Below, one piece after another: positions 1-12,180 of a stretch of 64,000 bases of DNA. The position numbers and the translations under genes are program-made. This DNA comes from Ilex aquifolium (Eukaryota > Streptophyta > Magnoliopsida > Aquifoliales > Aquifoliaceae). The stretch covers positions 34,649,244-34,713,243 of the forward strand of contig OX637393.1 in assembly GCA_951799425.1 (NCBI GenBank), in the 5' to 3' direction. The first letter of the stretch is position 1. Each line of letters opens with the position of its first letter. Under the pieces are notes generated by a model. It had not been told where the DNA came from and ran no database searches. It worked only from the letters and a program-made list of their open reading frames with translations.

Positions 1-1943
1 TATTCCAATTATAAACCACAACTCGAACCATCATGCTCACTTTATGATTGAAATTGCAAGGTGATTTAAACCTATGAACATTCATCATACAAAAAAAAAA
101 AAAAATCAAATTCTGTTCTCAACTATCAAAATGAGCACCCAAAATAAACATCATAAGGCTCAGAATCAAAGCATTCCTAAAATATGTCAATATCAATAAC
201 TTGAGAGATATTCCCTCACTCTTGCAAGCATGGAGCTTTTTAACAAATTTCTCAATTGAATGAACTAGATGTACATGAGCAAAACCATAGTCCTCAATGC
301 TAGTCAGAAATATGCACCTACAAATTAATTTTCAACTCGTGTGCACGTGAATTTAAACAAGTAATTTGGGCATTTACGAAACAGAATTCACATTTGAAAG
401 GCTAGACAAACTCAGTTTCAATGCAAAACTCACCGGGGGACACTCTTAAGCAAAAAACGCACTCACGTTATACTGGTATGCACTCCATGTGTACATGTGA
501 TATAGAATCTTGTATTCAAAACAAAGTGCTCACATGTAATCCAAAAATGAAGTTCATATGTGACAATGAGGCAACCTTGGCATAGTCTCATGAATAGGAT
601 GTTAGTGCATTAGGTAGTAAGACTAAACTTATCAATTTTTTTACGAACATGCTTCTCCCATGCTTCTCGAGATCACTTAGGGCTTTAAGGGTTGTAATGG
701 GGCCCTGGGGTGATATCTAGGTAAAAGAAATGAAGGAAAAGTACAACAAAGAGGGTCGTTCCGAGTGAGAGACTTTAATGTTGGAAAAACACTTCCTTTT
801 TCATGGGATTTTGATTTTCTCACCATCACCACACCCCTTGTTTATTTTCTTTACTCTTCTTACATCTTCCTTTTCTTTTGATCACTCTTTATTCTTTTCA
901 CCCCTTTTTCTCCTTTTCTTGGATTTTCATTCAACTCTTTGAGTTTCAAATCATTCATCCCTTTTGTTGGAGTTTCCACACCATACTTCCTTCTCTTTTG
1001 CACTCACTCATATTCAGCTCTAGGAACAACCAAGGTGAGGGAAATTTTTATCATCTTGCATTGGCTTGGTCAAATGTGTGGCATAGAAACGAATTTTAAA
1101 ATGGGCTCAATCACGACACTAGGGATAAAATTTTCTCAAGAAAAAGGGCTAAGGCTCAAAGTATTCAAAAATGGCCTAAGATCACTTCCAGGTCCACATG
1201 GGGAGAGCATTACATGATCAAGACAAATCAGTCTACTAACCAAATGCAACTAACCAAAGCAAGCATAATGAGACTATTGAACAAACTTGATATCAAAAAT
1301 TGTTCTTTGAGTAAACGTAAGTTCCCTCCAAAAAGGTTTGGCACTAAAACTCTCATGGGTCCTTACTCATCTCCACTACTTATGTCAAGCTTAAAACATG
1401 AATCCAACCCGTAAATCACTGAAATTACAAATTCAGAAATCGCATACAGATGAGTTTGAAAATCAATACATATGTGATATTTATGCATAGGATCCATTTC
1501 TATAGTAAGCTCATGTGCACAAGGTTCACAACAACAATCAACATGTCATCCAGTTCATACTCGCTTCATAAGGGAATACATATCAACTTAAAGGTATCTT
1601 TCATCAAAAATTTTCAAAAAATTCACCTATTTTTCACAATTGCAAGCAAAAATCAAAAGAAAATCAAATAACCTTGGTGTATCATACAAATGGTGCACCT
1701 CACCCCCCAACTAGAACCATGCATTGTCCTCAATGCAACAAAAAGATATAATATGCAATGGAAGACAATAAAAGGGATAGATAAGGTAAGAGAGCACCTC
1801 GCAATTTCGCTTTCGACAAAAGCACCAAGATCTGGATTCAAAAGAAAACAAGGCTATACACCAACAACAAGTAAGTGACATAACATAAAAACATGACATA
1901 ATTAAAATAAAAGAAGCTGTACATGCGAACAAGGGACCAATTG
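1..1943 (-). other. Non-coding 3' region of Athila element 1
   Basis: No convincing ORF. The stretch aligns by eye with the equivalent parts of element 2 (about 13.8-14.6 and 17.65-18.6 kb) and element 3 (60.0-61.6 kb). Shared blocks include a pyrimidine-rich tract at about 830-920, a 'gctcaatcacg..actag' block near 1108, and the C6 motif near 1700. In element 2 the third ORF lies beyond this spacer, so the equivalent ORF of element 1 would be left of the window. Confidence 0.7.
1694..1715 (-). other. Conserved internal G-rich tract of Athila
   Basis: Plus strand reads gcacctcaccccccaact; on the element's sense strand this is a G6-containing purine-rich tract about 230 bp after the pol stop. 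The same motif occurs at the same place in elements 2 and 3. It is too far from an LTR to be the 3' polypurine tract, so a second (central-type) priming tract or a processing signal are possible roles. Function is inferred only from conservation. Confidence 0.5.
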
Positions 1944-4900
1944 TCATTCCTTAATCACTTCCGGATACACCGGGTCGGTTAACTCTTCCTCCACCACTTG
2001 GTTTTCAAAGCCCTCAAAGAATGGCTTAAGTCTTTGGCCATTGACCTTGAATGTTTGGTCATCTTTGAGGTTGGTGATCTCAACAGCTCCATTGGGGTAG
2101 GCCACCTTAACAAGATAGGGGCCATCCCAATGGGATCTTAGCTTTCTGGGAAAAATGGAGAGGCGGGAATTATACAAGAGTACCTTTTGCCCAGGCTCTA
2201 ATGATTTCCTCACTATGGAGTTATCATGAAAGATTTTCGCCCGTTCCTTTGAAATTTTTGAACTCTCGTATGCATCCCGCCGAATCTCTTCCAATTCATT
2301 CATTTCTAACATCCTATGTTTCCCGGCCATTCTCATATTGAAATTTAAAGTCTTGATAGCCCAAAAGGCCTTGTGTTCCATTTCTACCGGCAGATGGCAT
2401 GCCTTTCCATAGACAAGCCGATAGGAAGACATGCCCAAAACTGTCTTGTAGGCAGTACGATATGCCCACAGGGCATCAATCAATCTCTCAGACCAATCCT
2501 TCCTATTGGGGTTAACTGTTTTTTCAAGGATGGTCTTGATCTCCCTATTGGCTAGCTCGGCTTGGCCATTTGTTTGTGGGTGATAAGCGGTGGATACTTT
2601 GTGAGTAACGCCATATTTAAACATTAAAGATGCAAATGGCCTGTTACAAAAGTGTGATCCACCATCACTAATCATTGCACGAGGCGTCCCGAACCTCGAA
2701 AAAATGTTCTCTTTTAAGAACTTGCCAAAAATCCGGTGGTCGTTAGTCTTGGTTGGGATAGCCTCCACCCATTTGGACACGTAGTCCACTGCCAGCAGAA
2801 TGTATAGATAGCCAAACGACATAGGGAAGGGACCCATGAAGTTAATGCCCCAACAATCGAATATCTCTATGACAAGTACAGGGGAGAGGGGCATCATATT
2901 CCTCCGGGTCACATTTCCCAAACGTTGGCATCTATCACATTCTTTGCAAAATGAAATACAATCCTTAATTAAAGAAGGCCAGTAGAAACCTGATTGGAGA
3001 ATTTTTGAAGAAGTTTTCTTGGCGGAGAAGTGGCCACCACAGGCTTGGGAGTGACAGAAGGCAAGGACATTCCGCTGCTCATTTTCAGGCACACATCGCC
3101 TCATGATTTGGTCTGGGCAGTACTTGAACAGATACGGATTATCGAAATAGAAGTACTTGACGTCTGCCATAAACCTCCTTTTATCTTCAGGGCTCCACTT
3201 CGGTGGTATTTGTCCTGTTGCAAGATAATTGCAAATGTCAGCATACCAAGGACAATGAGAATGAATGGACAATAAATGCTCATCGGGAAAAGAATCAGGG
3301 ATTGGAATGTGCTCATCAGCCTCTTGCACCACCAATCTAGATAGATGGTCCGCCACCACGTTCTCTACTCCTTTCTTATCTTTGATTATCAGATTGAACT
3401 CTTGAAGTAGGAGGATCCACCGGATAAGCCTTGGTTTGGCATCCTGCTTAGACAGTAGATACTTTAAAGCAGAATGATCAGTGAAAACAATTATCGGTGA
3501 ACCAATGATGTAAGACCGAAATTTATCTAATGCAAATACTACTGCTAGCAACTCCTTTTCTGTGGTGGTATAATTCATTTGGTCCTCATTCAGAGTTTTG
3601 CTAGCATAGTATATTACATATGGTCTATTATCCTCCCTTTGACCGAGCACTGCACCGACCGCATAATCACTTGCGTCGCACATAAGCTCAAAAGGTAAGT
3701 CCCACTTAGGTGGTCGCATAATTGGAGGCGTGACAAGCATACTCTTAAGTTTTGAAAAAGATGCCTCACAACTATCCGACCAAACAAAAGGGACATCTTT
3801 GGATAACAAATTGGTCAACGGGCGGGTCAATGCACTAAAATTTTTTATAAACCGACGGTAAAAACCTGCATGGCCCAGAAACGACCTGATATCTTTGATG
3901 ACCTTTGGCGTAGGGAGGTTGGAGATGGCCTCCACCTTTGATTTGTCCACTTCGATTCCCTTTGCCGAGATGATGTGCCCGAGCACAATTCCTTGTGTCA
4001 CCATGAAGTGACATTTCTCCCCATTCAGAACTAGATTCTTCTCCTCACACCTTTCTAACACCTTCTTCAAATTCCCCAAACACCCCTCGAAAGAATCCCC
4101 GAAGACTGAGAAGTCATCCATAAACACCTCGACAATCTTCTCCACCATATCACTAAAAATCCCCATCATGCAACGTTGGAATGTTCCAGGGGCATTACAT
4201 AGCCCGAAAGGCATGCGACGATACGCAAAGGTACCGTAGGGGCAAGTGAAAGTGGTTTTCTCTTGGTCTTCAAGGGCAATCTCTATCTGATTGTAGCCAG
4301 AGTATCCATCTAAGAAGCAATAGAAAAGATGCCCCGCTACCCGTTCTAGCACTTGATCGAGGAATGGGATTGGAAAGTGGTCTTTCCTTGTGCACAAGTT
4401 GAGCTTCCGGTAATCAATACACACTCTCCATCCAGTGATTACCCTTGTTGGAATGAGTTCATTCTCCTCATTTTCTACCACAGTCACACCCGACTTCTTG
4501 GGTACTACTTGCGTGGGACTAACCCACTTACTGTCGGCAATTGGAAAGATAATGCCCACGTCAAGTAGTTTCAAAACCTCATCCCGTACCACATCCTTCA
4601 TGATCGGATTTAATCTCCTTTGTGGCTGGCGAGATGGTTTTGCATCTTCTTCAAGGTAGATCTGGTGTGTGCAAATGGTAGGATTTATCCCCTTGATATC
4701 CGCAATTGTCCACCCAATTGCTCCCTTATGTCTCCGCAACACCTCCAAGAGATCTCCTTCTTGATTTGCATCCAATGTCGAACTAATCACCACCGGGAAT
4801 GATTCATCTTCCCCAAGATATGCATACTTTAAGTGGGAAGGTAGTGGCTTCAATTCCAAGGTAGGCTTTTGTACATCGGATGGAAATATCTTCTTCTCTT

Positions 4901-7775
4901 GGTGTGGGAGTCTTTCAAATGTTGGGATCCACTTATCCACCCCTTTCAAACTCTCCACTTCTCCATGCCCATCCAATCCTACATTCACTTCTTCCTCATC
5001 AACAAACCCGTCCTCTCTTAAACTCAAGGTGCTCATCATCTCCATGTGCTCCTCCATCAAAGTATCAATCCGGTTAACCTCATGTGCATCTTCATCGTCC
5101 CCCGGTTGCTTGGATAAATTGAACACATTAAGCTCCATTGTCATGTTTCCAAAGGCTAGCTTCATGAGACCGTTCCTGCAATTTATCACAGCATTAGATG
5201 TCGCAAGGAAGGGTCTACCAAGAATGACAGGAATTTGGGAGCAAAGATTCGCAACAGGTTGAGTATCGAGTACAATGAAATCAACAGGAAAATAGAATTT
5301 GTCCACTTGGACTAAAACATCCTCAACCACTCCCCTTGGTGTGCGAACACTGCGATCCGCCAGCTGAAGCGTGATAGGAGTAGGTTTCAACTCCTCAAGC
5401 TTGAGTTGTTGATATACTGAGTAGGGGAGGAGATTGACACTGGCACCCAAATCAAGCAAAGCTTGTTCAACCCGGCAATCTCCAATGGTTATGGCAATGG
5501 TGGGGCAGCCTGGGTCCTTGAACTTGGGAGGAGTGTTAGTCCTCAAAATTGAGCTCACTTGCTCGGTGAGAAATGCCCTCTTCCGGACATTCAACTTTCT
5601 TTTCATCGTGCATAGGTCCTTCAATATTTTGGCACATGATGAAATTTGCTTGATGGCATCAAGCAGCGGGATGTTGATCTTTACCTGCTTAAACAAATCC
5701 AAAATGTCAGAATAATTAGCCACCTTGAGAGGTGGCTTCAACCGATGGGGAAAAGGGGCAGACATAGAAGGAAAGCATAAACCATCATCAATCACATGTT
5801 CTTTATCAACCCCATCTCTCTCACTCTTTTCACTCGACTCGCCCTTGTCGACCACACTTTCTTTGGCCTCACTATCAATTTCTTTTTCTTTTGGCAATGC
5901 GGCCTTTGGTGTCAACTTTGGCACCACCATCTTTTCAATTTGTTTACCACTCCTAAGTGTGGTGACAGCTTTGAGTTGCTCAAAACCCTCCTGGGAAGTC
6001 TCGGCCAACTCAACCACATTTTGACCTTTTGGATTTTGTTGGGGTTGAGAGGGAAATTTTCCCTTCTCTTGTTGAGACAACCCAATGGCATTGGTGATCT
6101 TGGTGAGTTGGGCCGAAATGTCCTTATTGAAGGTGGTTTGGCTTTGCATGAAATTAGTGAAGGTTTGATTTAGGGTGGTCTTGGTTTGAATGAAATTGTG
6201 GAGCATATCTTCCAAATTCTTCTTATGAGGGGGTTGGTAGATGGAAGAACTAGACGGACCTTGTTGGGAGAAATTTTGTGGGGGAGGATTGGATTGATAC
6301 CCTTGCGGATTAGACCGTGGGTATTGGGAGTTAGAGGCTTGCCCTTGACCCTGGGATTGAAATTGGCCTTGCCTAGGAGGTGCGGGAGGTGTATATGTGT
6401 TTGAGCCATAAGGAATGGGGTTCTCATTCCTCCAACTGAAATTAGGGTGATCACGATACCCTGAATTGTAAGTGTTGGAATTTTGAGGAAATGATTGCCT
6501 CGGTTGGTTGAAGGCATTGGCCTGTTCATGGTATGTCTCTTTAAGTGCCGGAATGCTCGGACACTCTGACGTGGAATGATCGACACCCCCACAAATAGAA
6601 CAAGCCTCCTCGGCTCTTGACACATGAGACACCTCTCGTCTCCTTTCCACCTCAAGGCTATCCACTTTCCTAGACAATTTGGAAATTTGGGAAAGTAGAT
6701 CCTCACGGTCTTTTAAGTCATACATCCCTCCCCGTGGTGGTTGACTACTCACTGGCATTATCCTAGGTACATCACTTGGATCCCTAACATCCCACGATTG
6801 TGCATTTTCGGCCAAGGTACCAAAGTAATCAAGGGCCTCGTCAGGGTCTTTGTTCAAAAATTCACCATTGCACATCATGTCAATAAATTGCCTATGGTTT
6901 GGTGAGATTCCTTCATAGAAGAAACTCACCAATTGCCACGATTTAAAACCATGATGTGGTATGGATTGAATCAAATCTCTATATCGCTCCCAACACTGAT
7001 AGAATTGTTCATTGGGTTTTTCAGAAAAGTTTTGAATGTCTTTTTTCAATGAAGTGGTTCTATGAACCGGAAAAAACTTTTTTAAAAAGAATGAAACTAT
7101 ATGGTCCCAAGATAGCATGGTCCGAGGTCCCATGGAATCAAACCAAATCTTTGCCTTACCCTCCAAGGAAAAAGAGAAAAGTTTCATCCTTACAATCTCT
7201 TCCATGTTGTAATTTGGGATAAAGGTTGCAACTATTTCCTCATAAGACTTTAGATGACTATAAGGGTTTTCCTTCTCAACCCCATGGAATTTAGGGAGTA
7301 GTTGCAACATCCATGGTTTGATTACAAAGAGATGTGCTTGGACAGGAAGGACAAGGCATGATGGTGTGGAGCTACGGGTCGGCTGAAGGAACTCCCGCAT
7401 TGTCCTTGGTGGAGGGTCAAGTTGGATGTTCCCTTCATTCCTAGGTGGGGGAAATTGCACTCGTGGGTTGGGCATCCTAGGTGGTTGAAATCCCCCACCC
7501 ATTTGCCTATTCGGGTTAGCATCCTCATTATCAAAAGCATCGGGAGGGGGATATTGCATTCTTGGGTTAGGCATCCTATTTTCGGGTAACCCCCCACCCC
7601 TTTAAGCATTTGGATTCGCCCCGACATTGTCAAAATTTCCACCCCCTTGGATGTTTGGGTTGACATCCACATTTTCAAAATTATCACCCGCATCCTCGGG
7701 TGGGTCTTGGTCGATGTTCATGTTGGGGCCTAAGGGTTGTCTAACTAATCGGTGATAGTCGTCCCTTCCCCACAT
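1944..7775 (-). pseudogene. Athila gag-pol polyprotein, one in-frame stop
   Basis: The likely start is the ATG at 7773-7775 (MWGRDD), which matches the start of element 2. A TAA at 7602-7604 interrupts the frame, leaving an open 1876-codon stretch from the ATG at 7574. Numbering from that ATG: a gag domain at about 100-230; a CCHC knuckle ([14 protein letters not shown]) at 325-338; an aspartic protease motif DLGAS near 708; an RT with catalytic FMDD at 1151-1154; an RNase H ([14 protein letters not shown]); and an integrase with an HHCC finger and D35E spacing (D1637, E1673). The first integrase aspartate is Asn (N1578, codon at 2841-2843), while element 2 keeps Asp there. The encoded integrase should therefore be inactive even with the stop ignored. 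No other frameshift was seen. Confidence 0.93.
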
Positions 7776-7910
7776 GCAACAAGATATCTATACAAATGAA
7801 ATTATAAACAAACAAGCATATATACACGAAACAACGTACCTCAGCCCGTGATGAAGATCACGGGACTTACCTCCGTTGTTCGGAAATCACTTCCTTGATT
7901 TGACACTTGT

Positions 7911-7930
7911 CTTCCCCGGCAACGGCGCCA
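7911..7930 (-). other. Primer-binding site of Athila element 1
   Basis: The minus strand reads TGGCGCCGTTGCCGGGGAAG, 4 bp from the LTR end. This is the tRNA-Asp-type primer site usual for Athila elements. Confidence 0.85.
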
Positions 7931-7934
7931 AAAA

Positions 7935-9577
7935 TGATTGATCAAAAACAATCCTATTCCTAACCCTTTAACTACTATCCTTCAAATGATGCAATGTATG
8001 AGCGGAAGGAAGGATTTCTCCCCCTTTGGGATAGTGTGAAAAGAAAGGGCAATAGGAAAGGGAAATGGGATGATGTAGATATGGAATGTGTATGCACAAA
8101 AATGCTCCCCAATCGCAAGGAGACTTTCGTGAGTTGTGTTTTACTTGGAAAGTATTCCAAGGTCGATTCCACAGGGAAGGAAGTGAGCAAATGTGAAAGT
8201 GATTTAGTGCAAAAGAAAGTGTAAAATTCTTGTTGTTGGAAATTGTTTGGCGAAGTGTGTTTTGGTGAAATTAGAATGAGAGAACAAGTGTTGGCAATTC
8301 CAAAAGGTCCCTCCAATAGGTATACTATCTCAACTCAAATCACTCCTCCGATTGAGTAAGAATGAACGGTTGATTCACGGAAAGCCGAGGATGATGATGG
8401 TGAGTGCCTAAGCATAAACCGTGACTAGGCCTACGGGTTATCAAAGACTCACCAAATCATCCACCTTCAATCCGGTCAAACCGAACCATGGGACTCTAAA
8501 GGGAGGGTGTAGAAAGAGTTGAAATGGTATACCCCAATGAGGATTCCCTTTGGTCTTGCCAACAAAAAGTGCTTAGCTACTCATACTTGAACTAGACATG
8601 ATAATGTAAAGGTAATGCATTCTAAGGCTATGGAGTTTTGAAGTACCTAAGCACAAGAAATCATAGACTAGAAGTGAATGGCATGAAATCTATTTTATAG
8701 CTATGAACATGAATAACTTTTGAAGCATTAATGGTAGAACTTAAATGGGAGCATTAAACTAGCAATCACATAAGGGAAAATGACATTAATGGCATTCATT
8801 CATGATATAAAGGTTCCTACCATTGATTACAAGACAATGCAGCAAAAGAAATGCAAAAATCACCACTTTCTCTCTCTAAAACTACTATTCATTGTCTTCC
8901 TCGCCAGAGCTTCTCTCTCTAAAAAACTATCTAATGTAATACATATATCCTCCCTTGCAGGAGACTCTTCCTTTTCCAAAAACGTGCCTGGAGAGAGAAG
9001 TGGGTCTACAGATGTGATTTTCCTTCATAGGGATGCAGCAGCCAGGGAAAGACAGGGGCTGGCAGAGCATGTCTGCACACCCAGCACATCCCATCCTCTC
9101 TCTCTTCATTCAATGCCTTAACTCCACAAGTCTAGAAGGGAGTGTGAATCATGATGAACAGTAAGGTGGGCGTGTCAGAGAAAAGCATGGAGGGGTCCAC
9201 AAGACAGCTGAGCAGATCTGCAGAATTTGAGCACTTCAGGAAATCAGTACCGGTACTGCGATTCCAGTAGGTTTTCAGTACCGGTACTGGGTACCGGTAC
9301 CATTTGGTACCGGTACCGAGTACCGGTACTGTTATGCATCCTTTTCTGAATTTCTTGATTTCTTTGCTCCCGATCTATCCTCAAACTATCATTTCAACTC
9401 CTTTCATCCCAAGTGGTATGGGAGGGTCTTTAAAGGCCATATTTAGCTTCATTCAACTACAAAACAACAAATTGATGTTAAGACTTCAATCATCATAACT
9501 TAGATTATTTAAAGCTCAAAAGCAAGTGAAATGAGTTGATTAGCATCTTAAAAATATACAAAGTTGTGTGCTAATCA
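7935..9577 (-). repeat. 5' LTR of Athila element 1 (1643 bp)
   Basis: Bounded by TG (plus 7935) next to the primer site and by CA at 9576-9577; on the minus strand it starts TGATTAGCACAC. It shares layout with the LTR of element 2, including a block of dyad-symmetric GTACCGGTAC motifs about 245 bp from its start. No long ORF inside it looks real. Confidence 0.8.
9245..9331. promoter_or_regulatory. Palindromic GTACCGGTAC cluster in the Athila LTR
   Basis: Five or so copies of a self-complementary core (cagtaccggtactg, ggtaccggtacc) lie within 87 bp, in what should be U3. A similar cluster lies at the same LTR offset in element 2 and upstream of its third ORF. A protein-binding role is inferred. 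Confidence 0.5.
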
Positions 9578-9916
9578 TTAAGCCAGATCAAGAGTTAGAG
9601 GTGAACATAGTTGAGATCGTGGTGAGGCGACCGTACATTTGTAAGGCTTTAACTAAAGCCTCAAGAGTTAGAGGTGAACATAGTTGAGATCGTGGTGAGG
9701 CGACCATACATTTGTAAGGCTTTAACTAAAGCCTCCAAAGAATCAAGCACAGGCCGCAGAGAGTGTTAACAAAGGCACTAGCGACGGAAGCGGCTGAAAG
9801 TTCGACTTTGACATTTCAAAAGCCGATCAAATTTTTGATCATCTACTTGCTGACGGCATTATCAAGCTTTCGCTTGGTCATAAGAACCCATCGGTCGCAG
9901 AACTGAATAATAAGAC
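9578..9916 (+). mobile_element. Fragment of an older Ty3/gypsy gag
   Basis: Sits between the two Athila LTRs. The plus-strand frame at about 9805-9920 reads FDFDISKADQIFDHLLADGI and then a GHKNPSVAEL stretch, which resembles the region of plant gypsy gag just before the zinc knuckle. The knuckle itself is cut off by the element 2 LTR at 9917. Both Athila elements therefore inserted into this older copy. Confidence 0.5.
9588..9733 (+). repeat. Two-copy 73-bp tandem duplication
   Basis: Units 9588-9660 and 9661-9733 differ at one position (g at 9633, a at 9706). It lies within the gag fragment, so it arose after or during decay of that element. Confidence 0.95.
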
Positions 9917-11766
9917 TGCTTGATTTATTTTACCTCGAGGGGTGTTTTGTTTGAAGGGTATGTTGGAATGCATGTGAGTGTCAAGCGTGGTGTACCCTCA
10001 AAATTATGGTGATGCAAAAGTTGCTCCACAAGCGCAAGGAGGCTTATGTGTCATGTATTAACTCGAAAAAAGTTCTGAGGTTGTCTCCTCAAGGAAGGTC
10101 AAGACCAAGTGTTTCAACAATGATTTTGAAAATAAAAATAAATTTTTTTTCTTTGAAAATGTTTGTGAATCGTGAGATTCGAGGTTGAAAATCTATCAAT
10201 GAAAAGGCTTGGCTAATCCTCGGAATTCTTTCCACCGGGTATGGTTAATCAATCCCACGTATAACTCATTTGAAATCAAAAGTATTTTTGTTCAATCGGA
10301 AGATAGGAATTAAAAAAAAAAAAGAGTTACCATATGTGTATATTAGTGTTGAATTGATTTGTAAGAAGATTGATTCATATAGGTTTGAAGGGACGATAAG
10401 CATGCATCGTGACAAGTCTATGGTGCATCAAATGTGTATAAATCTATACGTCGCAATCTACCTAGTCAAATTCAACACACTACACTACAAGGCAATGCGT
10501 GTGAGGATTGATTTTTTCACACCCGGATGGAAGTCCTTCCATAGATTTTGCCAACAAATGTTCTAGCCGGCCATAGATGGAAGAAAAATAGTAAAGAACA
10601 TGAAAAACATTGCAAAGGAAACAAATACTAACTTAAACTAACCAAATAAAAAGATAAACAAACTTGAAACTTTGATCAAACACCAAGAACATAGAACTTA
10701 AAGCATAAAAGCTCAAACATTGAAAATGGAGTTTTCCTAAAACAATTGTTGTGGTGAAACTCTAACAAAATGCATTCACACTTGAAAATGGAAGTTACAT
10801 CAATTTTAGGAATGAAGATTACAAGTTTTAGAAACTTACTAGGATTATAATGAGCAAAAAAATACAAAAACCCAAACTTTCTCTCTCTAAAACTATCTTC
10901 TTCTTCCTTGGACCTTCTCTCTCTAAAAGTTGAATGTAATGGTTAATAATGCATGAATCCTTCGTCCATTCCCTTCTCTCTCCTCTAAAATGTGCTGAGA
11001 AAACTTGCTGGGAGAGAGGTTGTCCAAAAATCCTTCCAACATCAGCCAAGGTATAGCCTCTTACTCTTTTCCAACCACTCCTCTTCTCCTCGTCTCCTTT
11101 TTTTGCCTCCACACCTTCATGCCTATAGGCTGATTCTAGAGGTTAGGGGATCATGGTGGAGTGTTAGCAAATTCAAAACATTGATTAGACATCCTAAGTG
11201 GGGCCCTTGTAGCTAATGAGATCGTGGAGAAAGTAATCTGGGAATTCTGGGCTTTAGGTACCAGTACCAAGTGATGAGGTACTGGTACCCCGATGTCAGC
11301 AAGCTCAGGTACTGGTACCAAGTGATGAAGGCATTAGTACCTCATTCATTTCTTCAATTGCGAAAAGGCTCAGGTATAGTCCCAAGTACCAGTACTTAGG
11401 ATCCCAAGTACTTGTACTTATCTTCTCGTGGGCTCAAGTACTGATACCAAGTGATTAGGTATTGGTACCTCTTTTCCAGTGTCGCAGGTACTGGTAGTTC
11501 TTTTTCAATTGTGCCGGTACCTCTTTGCTTTCTTTGATTTTTTTGCACTCCGCACTCTTGCACCCTTATCCTTTGTGTTCCTTTCATGCCCATTGTCCCA
11601 AAAACATTGAAAAGTGACTAAAACTCTGTATTTACAACCCCCGATCACCTGCAATCATAAATTTCTCCATTAATCTCCAAATTAAACTTACTCTAATAAA
11701 CCATTGCAAAATAAGCTAAAATGAATGTAATGAGATCGTTAAATATGCAATATTACGCGTTCATCA
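9917..11766 (-). repeat. 3' LTR of Athila element 2 (about 1850 bp)
   Basis: Starts on the minus strand with TGATGAACGCG directly after a polypurine tract and ends where plus 9917 begins tgcttgattt. Bases 9917-10330 align with the 5' LTR at 24354-24750, including gggtatgttggaatg and gttctgaggt blocks. It contains GGTACTGGTACC-type dyads at 11257-11523. Confidence 0.82.
11257..11523. promoter_or_regulatory. Dispersed GGTACTGGTACC dyads in the element 2 LTR
   Basis: At least six partial or full copies of a ggtac(c/t)(a/g)gtacc core, starting about 245 bp into the LTR, the same offset as in element 1. Copies are more diverged than in element 1. Confidence 0.45.
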
Positions 11767-11781
11767 CACCCCCTGACTTGA
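11767..11781 (-). other. Polypurine tract before the 3' LTR of element 2
   Basis: The minus strand reads caagtcagggggtg immediately upstream of TGATGAACGCG. Position and composition fit the plus-strand primer. Confidence 0.7.
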
Positions 11782-12180
11782 GATTTGCTAGTCCCTAGCA
11801 AATCTTATTCAAAAAGATAAATATACAGCAACAACATAAATAAACTAATTCTAAATAATTAAATCAAATTGTAATTTAGCCAATGCGTTCGGGCCAAAGT
11901 AACACAAAAAATTTGTTCCTTCATTCATAAACATTGTTGTTCATTACAAACAACACAAAATGGCCTATTCTCCTAAAGATTCTTCTATCTAGGCCTATCA
12001 ATCATAATCTAGCTTATCCTAACCTAAGATTCCTTAAAGGTACCAAAAAAAATAAAGGAAGTGACAACTGGTTTCGTCATGCTTGTGTGTTTCTTCATGC
12101 TGGTGGTAGAGGTACCTTAGGTATAGGCTCTCATGGAAACGCTTGCTCTTAGACTCTCTTCATCATCAATGTCAGCAGCT

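Larger units (their letters stand above)
1..9577 (-). mobile_element. Athila-type Ty3/gypsy retrotransposon, element 1 (3' LTR outside window)
   Basis: Order on the minus strand is 5' LTR, primer-binding site, one gag-protease-RT-RNase H-integrase frame, then a long non-coding 3' region running off the left edge. Integrase comes after RT, which is the Ty3/gypsy order. The RT block ([24 protein letters not shown]) and the primer site matching TGGCGCCGTTGCCGGGGA are typical of Athila. The base after the 5' LTR reads ttaag, a candidate target duplication that cannot be tested because the other end is not in the window. It lies 339 bp from element 2, with the same strand and family. Confidence 0.9.

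Noticed and set aside
6170..6706. 178-codon minus frame within Athila gag
   Set aside because: Alternative frame of the proline/glutamine-rich gag segment; the main frame carries the domains.
9592..9733. CRISPR-like or regulatory repeat
   Set aside because: Only two contiguous units with no spacers; a plain tandem duplication.
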